Of a stretch of DNA of 64,000 bases, positions 1 through 9,426 are shown piece by piece. Made by a program: the position numbers and the translations under genes. The notes beneath the pieces were generated by a model, which ran no database searches, was not told where the DNA came from, and was given only the letters and a program-made list of their open reading frames with translations. Position 1 is the stretch's first letter. Each line of letters starts with the position of its first letter. The DNA is taken from NCBI GenBank assembly GCA_900208305.1, contig OAPG01000020.1:310001-374000 (forward strand), written 5' to 3'. Source of the DNA: Melanopsichium pennsylvanicum (lineage: Eukaryota; Basidiomycota; Ustilaginomycetes; Ustilaginales).

Positions 1-1288
1 CTTGCTGCTGCGATAAGAGTACGGGTGGAAGATTGGGGTCGGGCATGTAGCGATAGTCGGGAGCTCCTTCTTTACCTCTCAATCGGAAAGTCTTTCCGGT
101 GCTTTCGTTATACCCCCTTGTTTCCTGTTCCACTTGTCCTCCCTCTTGGAGCAATCTCACCTGCCTATGACTCTCATATGAGATTGCATTCATCATGAAC
201 CTTACACTGTTCAAATTCTTGACTTCGCAGCGTGTGCCAAACTCTTCCCCGATCCTGTTGACACTGACATTGACATCACATCTCAAACTTCCTTCTTGCA
301 TGTTTCCATCCGAAGCGCCTACCCTACGAACCAGCTCCTGGAGCTTACGAACGTAAGCCCCTGCTTGCTCGGGAGATCGCATCTGTGGACCACTTACGAT
401 CTCCATCAAGCCTGAACCAGCCCTGTTGAGATCTACAAAGCTTCGGCCTACACGTTCATCTTGACTCTCACCCAGCGTCGCCTCTGATGACTCGTCGAAG
501 CGCGAGGTAACCCCAGTGTCAAAGTAGGAGCTCTTGGCTGTGTCTTGTTCCAACTGAAGTTGTTCCACTTTCACTACCACTTCATCTTCTTTGCTCGGCA
601 GATATCCTTCATCGAAACTCAATTTTACTTGTCCATCGTTGGCCAGTGGCGCGTACTTTTGAGTGATCTGATATCCAGCTGGAAGATCTGAGTAGAAATA
701 ATGTTTGCGGTCAAACCGCGATTCTGAATGCACGGTGCAGTTGAGAGCCAAAGCGGTGAGGACAGCTAGGCGGAGTGATGAACGGTTGAGGACTGGGAAT
801 GTTCCAGGATGAGCTGCGTCAAAAGCAGAGACGAGGGTGTTGGGAGGAGTGGAGGGTGTTGGGAGAGGTGAAAGGGGGGAGAAGAGCTTATGTGTTGATT
901 TGAGTTGGATATGACATTCTACTCCAATGACGGCGTGCCAGCCTGGTGGTAGTGGAGGGTATCGAGATGACGGAAGAGCTTCGTCTGAGGTTGTGGAAGA
1001 AGTTTTTGCTTTGCCTTTCTTCTTCTTGGCGAGGACAACCGAGCTGGTGCCGAGGAAGCTCGCACCAGGAGTTCCTTGGCTTTTGAGACGTCGATCGGGA
1101 CGAACGGCGGTTAAAAGTGGGGCAAACCGGCGTGCTGAAGAAGAGCTCGAAGTCAAACTATGGACATCTCGTGCGCGGAGGGCGGAGGGCGCGGCGAGGA
1201 TCGAAGTGGATGCCCTAGAGCTGGACGAGGCTGAGCACAAGCATCGGCGACACGCTGATGATATGGCAGTACACCTCGAAGCAACCAT
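1..1288 (-). CDS. gatB: Mitochondrial Glu-tRNA(Gln) amidotransferase subunit B (partial, 3' end outside window)
   Basis: GatB/Pet112 family. With GatA (and GatF in yeasts) it converts mischarged Glu-tRNA(Gln) to Gln-tRNA(Gln) in mitochondria; GatB recognises the tRNA and activates the glutamyl group. Seen on the minus strand: an open frame of 429 codons from ATG at 1286-1288 to the window edge with no stop or needed intron. Family signatures include VGVECHIQL-like GVECHIQLKS, FDRKHYFYSDLPAGYQITQ, LNRAGSGLMEIVS, GSLRCDVNVSV, CEVKNLNS and DYRYMPDPNLP. The first ~100 residues are Ser/Arg-rich with few acids and a KKKKGKAK stretch, which fits a mitochondrial targeting leader followed by a linker. 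It is divergent from the aldolase gene at 2765. The C-terminal helical/tail domains lie outside the window. Family call very secure; exact start less so because other in-frame starts are far downstream. Confidence 0.93.
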   Translation of the reverse strand, partial: MVASRCTAISSACRRCLCSASSSSRASTSILAAPSALRARDVHSLTSSSSSARRFAPLLTAVRPDRRLKSQGTPGASFLGTSSVVLAKKKKGKAKTSSTTSDEALPSSRYPPLPPGWHAVIGVECHIQLKSTHKLFSPLSPLPTPSTPPNTLVSAFDAAHPGTFPVLNRSSLRLAVLTALALNCTVHSESRFDRKHYFYSDLPAGYQITQKYAPLANDGQVKLSFDEGYLPSKEDEVVVKVEQLQLEQDTAKSSYFDTGVTSRFDESSEATLGESQDERVGRSFVDLNRAGSGLMEIVSGPQMRSPEQAGAYVRKLQELVRRVGASDGNMQEGSLRCDVNVSVNRIGEEFGTRCEVKNLNSVRFMMNAISYESHRQVRLLQEGGQVEQETRGYNESTGKTFRLRGKEGAPDYRYMPDPNLPPVLLSQQQ

Positions 1289-2764
1289 GATTTCAAGATG
1301 TCGGATTTTTGCCCCAGCTGTTGGGCTAGGAAGAGCACGAACGAGTCGGAATGAGGGTAGATGGTGTGGTCAATGCGAACGAGGACTCTGAACCCTTGAA
1401 TGAATTAGAAGACTGTGTGGGCAGAACCAACCAATTTGCAGACTCCACTTCCGATTCCCGAATTTGGTTCAAGAGCTCGGCCAATTTCATGCGGCCATGA
1501 GACCCTCGAGAGAATTAGCCTCGCTACTATCATCATACCATTACATCCCTGCGCGGTCCCTGCGCAGCAAGTCTCGCCTATCTCCTGCTCCCATTTTGAT
1601 CATTGAAAGAAGTCGGTCGCACTGAATGTGACATTTCAGCCGGGGCTGTGATAGCCTATATGGACTGCATCGTGTCCCGTTGAGTTGAGCAGAGGCATGA
1701 AGCCCCTGCGTGTACTTCAACGCGAAGAGAACAAATTTGCTTGCTTGCGGAGATGGCGTGAGTTCCACCTACTTCCTCTGCATAGTTGAGTATGAAGGAA
1801 AAAAGCGACGCCGCCTTGAACATTGTACTAAGTTTGACTGATCTTATCCCCGAAACGTCCTGTTGACACCCCTTTCGCACACAAATACGGTTTGATGGCA
1901 GAAATGGTCGGGCTCCTCCGACAAGCTTTCCCTCGCCACTTAGTGATGGTATTAAGGTGTCGGCGGGACCGAAAGTGAATTGTCATCTACTGTTGGCTTC
2001 CACTCAGGAGCAACTTTCCTTGTCAGCGAACAGCATTCTGATTACTGAGCAACAAGTTAATTTAGCAATGAGGAAAGTATCGTCGGTCCGTCACTCGGTC
2101 GGATGTCACCCGTCACCCGCTGGTGCAGGGTCATAACACTCCGGAGAATTAACCGAACAACGCAGACCCAGACCAAAAGGCACTGGAGCAGAGTGAGGTG
2201 CACCCCGCCATTGCCGAAACACATCTTCGCCACGGCCGAAAAATATTAAAGAAATAGAAAAAAAATCCATTTTTCTCCTCCGATCCATTTTTGCGCAGCT
2301 GTCAACAGCCAGGCTTGAACTGTGATGCTACACTTTTCAAATTGGCCGAAAGACGTTGTCGAAGAGCATCGAGCGGTACAGACGCCGATACAGTGATTGA
2401 CAGACCAGAAGCTACGCTTTTAGACAATGAAGGACACTTCCGGTTGCAGTCCGCATGCTGGCTGTGGAGCGAAGGATTTTTTCAAAAAAGGCGTTATCTA
2501 ACCGTCGGCGCGAGGTCACAGCGTGCGCTTGCCTATTGCACCTGCGCTGCCCCACGTCCAAGATCGTGCGTAGTAAGAGTACGGCAGTAAGAAGAGACGT
2601 TGCCATTTCACTCTCCTCTCTGACCAACTTACGCCCCACCTTGTTCCGACCATCACGGCTGCTTGTCACTTTCTCTTCATTCAGCGCAGAGCCGTATCGC
2701 TCACTGCTTTCCTTCCAATCATATATATAAACCAAGCCGGGGCCATCGCTTTGCTCCGTTCCAC
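1289..2764. promoter_or_regulatory. Divergent intergenic/promoter region gatB - aldolase
   Basis: About 1.5 kb between two divergent genes. The short open frames here have no recognisable domains and overlap on both strands, so I take none as genes. The only clear signal is a TATA-like TATATATAA at 2722-2730, about 35-45 nt upstream of the ATG at 2765, which fits as the core promoter of the aldolase gene. I see no repeat or RNA gene. Confidence 0.55.
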
Positions 2765-4735
2765 ATGCATTCCCGTGTCGCGCCTATCGTCGCTTCTACT
2801 ACTCACCTTATCACCGCTCGCACCGTCTCGTCTCTCGTTCGACCACGAGCATCACCTTTGCTCATTGCTCCGCTTCAAGCACGATCGCAACTTCTCGCAG
2901 GTATTGCATTCATTTCCAACGCTCACTCACGAGCCAACTCTACCAACATGACCACTTTGTCATATCCCCTCGCTCCATCTGAGCCGGTCGATCCGGTCCA
3001 TGGTCCTTCCAAAACTCAAAAGCCCATCAATGTCAAGAGCAACGGCTCCTCCCACACCAATGGTACCACCGCTCTCGATGCCCAACACCTCAAGACTGCT
3101 CCCCTGCTCCCCACCGATCCCTTGCACGGACAGATCGACAATGCAGCAAAATTCAAACTTCTCGCCCGTGATTTTCGATCAGACACAATCACCGCTCCAA
3201 CCGAATCCATGATTGCTGCCATGGCAACTGCTTCCCGCGGCGACGACGTTTACGGAGAAGATCTCACCACCAACTCTTTTCAATCCGAAATCGCTCTCTT
3301 GACTGGCAAAGAATCCGCAATCTTTGTCCCCTCCGGCACCTTGTCGAACCAACTGGCCCTTCGAACCCACCTCAAGCAGCCTCCTCACACCGTATTGTGC
3401 GACACCCGCAGCCACATTCACCGATACGAAGCGGGAGGCATCGCATTCCACTGTGGGGCGAGCACCGAGATCGTAGCACCTTCCAACGGCCACCACCTGC
3501 GTTGGCAAGAGGACATCCTTCCCAACCTCAACCTTTCCGACGACATCCACTTCTCCCCAACTCGCATCATTTCGTTGGAAAACACTCTGAACGGCACCAT
3601 CTTCCCGCAGGATGAAATCGTGAAGATCTCCACCGAGGCTCGCAAGCTTGGCCTGATCATGCATCTGGACGGAGCACGCATTTGGAACGTCGCAGCTGAA
3701 ACCGGCCTCTCCCTCAAGGAACTGTGCGATCCATTCGACACAGTCTCGCTCTGCCTCAGCAAAGGCCTAGGAGCACCTATCGGATCCATCCTGGTGGGGC
3801 CAAGCGCTTTCATCAAGAAAGTTCGACACTTCCGCAAACTGTATGGTGCGGGCGTCCGCCAAGTCGGTCCACTGGTTGCCGCTGCGCGTGTAGGTGTGGT
3901 GGAAAACTACCCCAAACTCCAAGCAACCCACCAGCTGGCAAAGTACGCTGGAAGAGAACTCGAGAAGCTCGGCGTCAAGCTTACCGCCCCTGTGGAGACG
4001 AGCATGGTTTTCTTGGACACAAGCTCGATCGATATCGCCATTTCCGAGCTTGTGGCGAGGGCGGCAGCGCTGCCGGTTCCGATCAAGCTCGGAGGCGGCC
4101 GCATGGTAGTACACTACCAGATTGAGAAACAGGCGATAGATGACTTGTTGGAGCTGATCAAGCTCATGAAAGCGGAAAAGAAGAATGGGTGCCCGACATC
4201 CGCAGCTGCTGCCACGGGAGGTGCGGGCCTGTACTCGAACAGCATGTCGTCAGGCACTGCCAAGGGCACCACTTGCACCAACGGCAACTCGCACGCTCGA
4301 ACCTCATCCATCGAGAAGCGCGGCCTAGTCTTTGAAACCATCGGCACATCGTCTGGCAAGCCTTGTGACGAAATGCGACACAGCGTATCCCTCGTTCTCC
4401 CCTTCCCTGACCGATCTTCTGCGTTGACTCTCCAACAATCCATCTCGGTGGATAAAGAGTTGAAGCCCAAGGAAGTACGTAAGGAGTTTACGCTCCTCAA
4501 ACCTTGCTCATCCAATGTCATGGATGAAGAGCACGGAAAAGTCGAGCTTGGCGTCAAGATCTTTGCTACCACTGTGCGACAGCTGAGGTTGAGTGTGAAT
4601 GCGTTCTTGGAAGATGCAGCTTTGATTTGTAGGACGATGAGTGAATTTGATCCTCTTAAGAAGAGTATTGGTGAGGCGCAAATGATTCAATTGGAACAAG
4701 AGCTGGAAGAGGGATCGGTTGGTATTGCTGGTTAG
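2765..4735 (+). CDS. L-threonine aldolase fused in frame to a KEOPS Pcc1 domain
   Basis: A single intronless frame of 656 residues from ATG 2765. Residues ~130-471 are a PLP-dependent low-specificity L-threonine aldolase (Gly1 family; Thr to Gly + acetaldehyde): RDFRSDTITAPT, GDDVYGED, PSGTLSNQLAL, HLDGARIWN, and the Schiff-base Lys in SLCLSKGLGAPIGS (about K333). A low-complexity linker (~474-539) follows. Residues ~540-628 (4382-4648) match Pcc1: SVSLVLPFPDRSSAL, then SVDKELKPKEV, VELGVKIFA, and LRLSVNAFLEDAALICRTM. Pcc1 is the small dimerising subunit of KEOPS/EKC, the t6A tRNA-modification complex. Gly1 and Pcc1 are separate proteins in yeast, with Pcc1 only about 90 residues. The N-terminus before an in-frame ATG at 2948 is Arg/Ser-rich and acid-free, like a mitochondrial leader. 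I chose 2765 because a TATA box lies just upstream; the frame extends open to 2663. Domain calls are secure; whether the fusion exists as one protein is untested. Confidence 0.9.
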   Translation: MHSRVAPIVASTTHLITARTVSSLVRPRASPLLIAPLQARSQLLAGIAFISNAHSRANSTNMTTLSYPLAPSEPVDPVHGPSKTQKPINVKSNGSSHTNGTTALDAQHLKTAPLLPTDPLHGQIDNAAKFKLLARDFRSDTITAPTESMIAAMATASRGDDVYGEDLTTNSFQSEIALLTGKESAIFVPSGTLSNQLALRTHLKQPPHTVLCDTRSHIHRYEAGGIAFHCGASTEIVAPSNGHHLRWQEDILPNLNLSDDIHFSPTRIISLENTLNGTIFPQDEIVKISTEARKLGLIMHLDGARIWNVAAETGLSLKELCDPFDTVSLCLSKGLGAPIGSILVGPSAFIKKVRHFRKLYGAGVRQVGPLVAAARVGVVENYPKLQATHQLAKYAGRELEKLGVKLTAPVETSMVFLDTSSIDIAISELVARAAALPVPIKLGGGRMVVHYQIEKQAIDDLLELIKLMKAEKKNGCPTSAAAATGGAGLYSNSMSSGTAKGTTCTNGNSHARTSSIEKRGLVFETIGTSSGKPCDEMRHSVSLVLPFPDRSSALTLQQSISVDKELKPKEVRKEFTLLKPCSSNVMDEEHGKVELGVKIFATTVRQLRLSVNAFLEDAALICRTMSEFDPLKKSIGEAQMIQLEQELEEGSVGIAG

Positions 4736-5231
4736 AAGATGATTGGAAATAGGAAGTATGTATTAGAATCTTTGTAGGGTTTATTATTTTTTATGTTTAT
4801 TTTTTTTTTGTGAATTTTTGTGGTTTTGACAATGTTAAAAATATAGACCCTTTTTTTTGGGTTAGTGAGTGGGTGAACAATCAGTAGAGGTGGAATGAGC
4901 TGGATTGCCCCCCATTCATGGAATTCACATTTTTTATTTTATATATATATATATATATATATATGAATTTTTAATCTCACTCACACTATCACAACTTGAC
5001 TGTTTGACCAAAGAAAGGTAGGGAGCGGGTCATATTTAGCGTGTTGTTGGTATTCTTGATGGAAAAAAAAAACTCCTCTTGGGTTTTTGAGAGTTTTCTC
5101 GGGGTTTAAGGGGGTTCAGGGATTTGTTATGAATTGACAACAAAGTAAAGATTTTCTTTTCTTTCTTCTTTTTTTTTCTTCTAAAACAGAATCCATATAC
5201 AGAATAGTATATTTACAAAACAGTTTACTGA
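4736..5231. other. Convergent 3' intergenic region, AT-rich
   Basis: Shared 3' region of the aldolase-Pcc1 and rpn2 genes. It is strongly A/T-rich with several T homopolymers and an uninterrupted (TA)n dinucleotide tract at about 4940-4964. No coding potential is visible. It probably holds both polyadenylation regions. Confidence 0.6.
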
Positions 5232-8200
5232 TTAACGAGCTTCAGGTAAACCTGTCCCAGGAGCACCTGCACCACCATTATTACCATTCCCATCTCTTCT
5301 AGTGGTGTTCCCAGCTACGCTGTTGTTAAGATCCTTATCATCATCTGTACCAGCTTGGTGATCATCATCATCATCATCTGCTGCCATTGCGGCAGCTATC
5401 GCAGCCGCATCTTCTGGACTAATCTCATCATCATCACCACTAATACCACCATTGGGGTTACTACCATCTTGATCAGAAGAATCACCAATCTTCATAACCC
5501 TAAACTCATCTCCCGATTTCCTATCCACCATCAACAAAATCCCACCCGTTCCTCCAATTGCCGATGTAAGGATACTACGAGCTTGCTCCGCCGTAGGACC
5601 CACATTACCAGCATGAGCAATGGTACTCTCACCACTACCACCACCAGACACATTGATTGCAGCATTGTTAACGGCTTGCTGATGCAAGCTCTTCAAACCC
5701 GAACCGGCTGTGACAGAACCAGTAGTAGTAGTAGTAGTAGTAGTAGTGATGGTGGTGGTGGTGGTGTTGTTCTGAGAAGGGGTGACGGTTCCACTAGCTC
5801 CCGGAGCAGGCGATGAAGTACCCAAAAGCTTGCCAGCCACGGAAGAAGTGTTGTACACATCCTGCCTCACTCGACTCCCCAACCCTTGAACAGGCCGAAT
5901 AGGTACAAACCTACTCTCTGCAGGGAACGTTATAAACTTAATCTGAGCCGGTGTAACCCTGGAATAGTTGGGCAAAACTTCCGACTTTGGTTCCTGCTTC
6001 CTCTCCTTCTTCTTACCACCACTTTTCACCTTGTTGGTGGTATCCTCGTCCATCGCAACATCCTCCTCCTTCTTTGCCGCACTCGTAGCCGGAGCAGAAG
6101 ATTCATCCAGATCCATAGCAGCATCACCCCTTGCACCTCCTTCGGCTTGAGCACGTTCCCTCTCCTTATTCTTCTGCCTAGCTTGCGCTTTAGCAGTCGT
6201 ACTCAACACCGCAGTTTCGACCCTTTCGACCTTTTTCTCCGCCTGAGGCTTGTAACTCGTTGGATAAGCAAACAGACTCGGCTTGGCCTCGCTCACAAAT
6301 TCAAACTCGGGCACGCGCAGTTCGCGGTTCAACCCAATCAACGCGGTGGGTGTGAAGGCGAGCGCACTAAAGTGGGCCAGCGGGAACCAATACCAGAATT
6401 GAGTAAACAGCGCCATGCCCACAATGGCAGGCATGTTGGCATTGCCTCCCCTGCTTTGAAGCGAAATCGTCACATTTCTTCCACCCGCATCAATGAGACC
6501 TTGAGCCAGCGCGGCTCCAAACTTGGCCATCGCATCCTCGTGCTTGTCCGAGATGATCTTGTCAAAAGACTTGCGAGCCGACGTGACTCGAGGGTTGAGT
6601 GATTCGTTCTGCTGGATAAAGATCATCGAAAGCGCAATGCAGGCTCCTTGACGCACAAAGTCGACGGGATCTTTGGTCATGGGTTCGAGAAGATCGACGG
6701 CTTCATCCAGTCCGGTACCGGCGCAGGCGATGCCGAGGGCAAGAGTGGAACCGTAGCGCACGTGAGGATTGTACGATTCGGACAGAAGCTGGACGATTCG
6801 AGGCACCTGAGTAGGGTTGCGGAAGAGGAGGAATCCAAGACTGGTAACAGCTGCCCTCCTCACATCGTCGGATACATCACTGACGGCGATGTGGAGGAGT
6901 CGTCGAATAGCCTTGTTGTTGGCGGTACCCGCATAAGCCAGAGCGATGGTGTAGACACCACCATACCTCAAGATCGCATCCTTGTCGGCCAAGAGCGTGT
7001 CGATGATGGCTTCCGCGTTTTCCTCCTTGCCGTAAAACAACAGACTGATACCGATGGCAAGACCACGGATGATCTTTTCGTGCTGAGTCTCGTGCGCATA
7101 CTGCAACATTTCGTCCACGGCCTTTTCACTACCAGTTCCGAGCATGACCAGACCCATGGCGTATCCGCTCGCCTCTCCAGCCACGGCGCTGTCGGTGTAC
7201 AGCACGTTTCTGAGCTCCTCGTACACTTCTTCATTACCGGTAGCCATACCTGCAGCACCGAGACCGAGTGCGGCTCCGTGCTGAACGATTTCGGCGGGAT
7301 TGCTCTTGAGAGTGTTGGTCAGAAGCTCCATAACCTCAGCACCGTGGTTGGCATGGATCAAACCAAGCGCGAAGAGAGAGCCACCTTCGGAGTAAACGCT
7401 GGACGTGACGCCGTCCTGAGGCAGGTAGGGCCTGAGGATGCTGATTCCTTCCTTGAGATTACCCTTGTTAAGGATACCAAGAGCGGCGGTGGCGGTGAAT
7501 TTGGACCAGTTGGAAGCCTTGGCGAGCCACTCTAGGTTTTCGCGGAGGAACTTGTCCGAGGTTGTTCCTGCATTCATGAAGGCGTTGGCGAAAGAGAGGG
7601 CCGAGTGGTAGATGGAGCTGCGGGCATCGAGCGCCTCCTTGGTAGCCTTTAAGATGGGAAGATCGGCCTTGTTGGAGCGCTTGAGAAATTCGAGGTGGAG
7701 CTGGATGGTCTCCTCTCCTTGGAGGATGGAACGAACGCGCTCGACGCACGACTGAACCGTGGTGACTCCGAATTCGGAAGCGCTGTCCATGTCTGCATCG
7801 GCGTGAGTGGGGTCGATGTTGAGCGTAGAAGCTTGCGCCGAAGACTTGATGGACAAGTCGGTGCGGACGTTTTCAAGAAACTCTTGAGTGGCGCTTTCTG
7901 CAAGATCAAAGGCGAGCTGGTAGGCGACCAAGAGTGGGTCTGTGGGAGTGTTTGCGAGTGACGAGCTTGAAGGCTGGTGTGCTTGGTGGATGAGGTTGTA
8001 GAGAAGCTCGGAAGCGAGGTTGGGAGCGTTGAGGTAGACGTAGCATTGGCCGATGCTGAAATGGTCGGGGCTTGGGAGTCGCTGGAAGAGTTGAACGAGG
8101 AGGTGAAGAATCTGATTGCGGACCTGGATGGAAGGCACCACGCCGACGGAGCTCTCGAGGACATAGGTGAGGAGATCAGCATCGTGAGTGACAGAGTAGA

Positions 8201-8729
8201 CTTGTTCGATGACGTCCAAACGTTGAGTTTCGAGGGCGACACCAAGAGCTTGCTTGAATTCTTTATCTGCGATGCAGCGGGCAAACATTTGGTCGACAAT
8301 GATTTTGAGTCTTGGGTCGATGAGGGCAGGATTGGTTTGGGGAGCAGCGTGAGCGTCTGCAGAGACCGCAGCGGATGGTGGTGTGGTGTGGTGAATGTAC
8401 CTATCGATTGCCTTGGATACGACGGTGTCAACGTACTCGTCCTTGATCTCTACATCGAAGAGGGGACCAGCGCCGAGGGCAAACATGAGCGCCTCATCGT
8501 GCTCTCCAAGGTGAAAGTAGATCTTGGAGGCTACGAGAGCGGCGAGGTGGCGATCAGGGAAGCGTTGATCCTCGTAGAGAATCTCGATTTTTGAGATGGC
8601 ATCAGCGATTTCGGGCCAGAATTGGTGAACCAAAGAATCGAGACGTTTGAGAGCGTAGGACTGAAGCTCGGGTTCATTTTCATCGAGCAAGGCGACGATG
8701 GCTGCGGCGGATGTGACTGATGCGACCAT
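5232..8729 (-). CDS. rpn2: 26S proteasome regulatory subunit Rpn2 (PSMD1)
   Basis: Largest scaffold subunit of the 19S regulatory particle base. It forms a toroid of PC repeats and supports the ubiquitin receptor Rpn13. Intronless, 1165 residues, versus about 945-953 in yeast and human. The N-terminal helical rod (LLDENEPELQSYALKRLD, KIYFHLGEHDEAL) and the PC repeats (GLIHANHG, AALGLGAAGMATG, ASGYAMGLVMLGTG, GLAIGISLLFYG, RYGSTLALGIACAGTG, GAALAQGLIDAGGRNVT) are intact. The conserved C-terminal domain starts at TPAQIKFITFPAESRF and ends near GGILLMVDRK. It is interrupted by a long insertion containing a poly-Thr run (ACC/ACT codons, 5720-5770), then an acidic Asp-rich, Asn/Gly-rich tail. The start has a favourable context (gaccATGg). 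It is divergent from hus1 by 0.7 kb. Identity is very secure; the extreme C-terminus is unusual. Confidence 0.96.
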   Translation of the reverse strand: MVASVTSAAAIVALLDENEPELQSYALKRLDSLVHQFWPEIADAISKIEILYEDQRFPDRHLAALVASKIYFHLGEHDEALMFALGAGPLFDVEIKDEYVDTVVSKAIDRYIHHTTPPSAAVSADAHAAPQTNPALIDPRLKIIVDQMFARCIADKEFKQALGVALETQRLDVIEQVYSVTHDADLLTYVLESSVGVVPSIQVRNQILHLLVQLFQRLPSPDHFSIGQCYVYLNAPNLASELLYNLIHQAHQPSSSSLANTPTDPLLVAYQLAFDLAESATQEFLENVRTDLSIKSSAQASTLNIDPTHADADMDSASEFGVTTVQSCVERVRSILQGEETIQLHLEFLKRSNKADLPILKATKEALDARSSIYHSALSFANAFMNAGTTSDKFLRENLEWLAKASNWSKFTATAALGILNKGNLKEGISILRPYLPQDGVTSSVYSEGGSLFALGLIHANHGAEVMELLTNTLKSNPAEIVQHGAALGLGAAGMATGNEEVYEELRNVLYTDSAVAGEASGYAMGLVMLGTGSEKAVDEMLQYAHETQHEKIIRGLAIGISLLFYGKEENAEAIIDTLLADKDAILRYGGVYTIALAYAGTANNKAIRRLLHIAVSDVSDDVRRAAVTSLGFLLFRNPTQVPRIVQLLSESYNPHVRYGSTLALGIACAGTGLDEAVDLLEPMTKDPVDFVRQGACIALSMIFIQQNESLNPRVTSARKSFDKIISDKHEDAMAKFGAALAQGLIDAGGRNVTISLQSRGGNANMPAIVGMALFTQFWYWFPLAHFSALAFTPTALIGLNRELRVPEFEFVSEAKPSLFAYPTSYKPQAEKKVERVETAVLSTTAKAQARQKNKERERAQAEGGARGDAAMDLDESSAPATSAAKKEEDVAMDEDTTNKVKSGGKKKERKQEPKSEVLPNYSRVTPAQIKFITFPAESRFVPIRPVQGLGSRVRQDVYNTSSVAGKLLGTSSPAPGASGTVTPSQNNTTTTTITTTTTTTTTGSVTAGSGLKSLHQQAVNNAAINVSGGGSGESTIAHAGNVGPTAEQARSILTSAIGGTGGILLMVDRKSGDEFRVMKIGDSSDQDGSNPNGGISGDDDEISPEDAAAIAAAMAADDDDDDHQAGTDDDKDLNNSVAGNTTRRDGNGNNGGAGAPGTGLPEAR

Positions 8730-9426
8730 GGCTGTGGTGATGCGGGAATGTGTATAAAACCAGGCGCAATCAAAAGTGTATGCCTATACGGCTGAGTGTT
8801 GAAGTGACTGAGTTGAGCGGTATAACGATGTACGATTTGTGATCAAGTGAGTTGAAAAGAGAAGAAGAAGAAGAAGAAGAAAGAATGAGAAAACAAGGGT
8901 GTTGGAAAAGCGTTATTGTAGTAGTGTGTTGAGTAGTGTGTGGAAGCTGACGAGTGAGAATGTGTGCTGACGAGTGAGAATGTGTGCTGACGACGCGACA
9001 CTAAGTAGAATGAATAATGACTGACTGTGTTGGGCCGAGCGCAAGCTATGATATTATTCTCTCACAGTCCATTTCGAGCCTTTTTGGCTCTACGCCGTGC
9101 TGTGTTGCAATGTGATCGATGCCTGAACCTTTCCGAATCCAAATCCAAAAAAATGATGATTTGAATTGAACAGCTTTGGCGATGTAACAATTCTTATTTA
9201 ATCTTAAAAACCCTAATCGTTCTCCACATGCTCTTTGGATCCCACCATATTTCATCATCCACTTTTGCATCCAACCGTGCCTACCATCGCTCGCCGCCTT
9301 GACTTTCCGGCGAAAGGGCCAAAAAAGGCTTAAAAAAAAGGAAAGGTCAAATGCAAGTTTTGCGAGTCAGATTCTAGGTTCTCTTATTTTGGCCTCACTC
9401 CTCACCACTCACCGCCTCATGCCAAA
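8730..9426. promoter_or_regulatory. Divergent promoter region rpn2 - hus1
   Basis: About 700 bp separating two start codons. It contains a (GAA)n run near 8857-8882 and a short tandem repeat at 8946-8993. I see no TATA box, no coding exon and no RNA gene. Confidence 0.5.
8946..8993. repeat. 20-bp tandem repeat, 2.4 copies
   Basis: The unit gctgacgagtgagaatgtgt occurs at 8946-8965 and 8966-8985, followed by a partial third copy gctgacga. It lies in the 5' flank of rpn2 and looks like a slippage duplication; no known element is recognised. Confidence 0.85.

Noticed and set aside
6648..7535. 295-codon plus-strand frame antisense to rpn2
   Set aside because: Lies wholly inside the conserved Rpn2 PC-repeat region and has no domain of its own.
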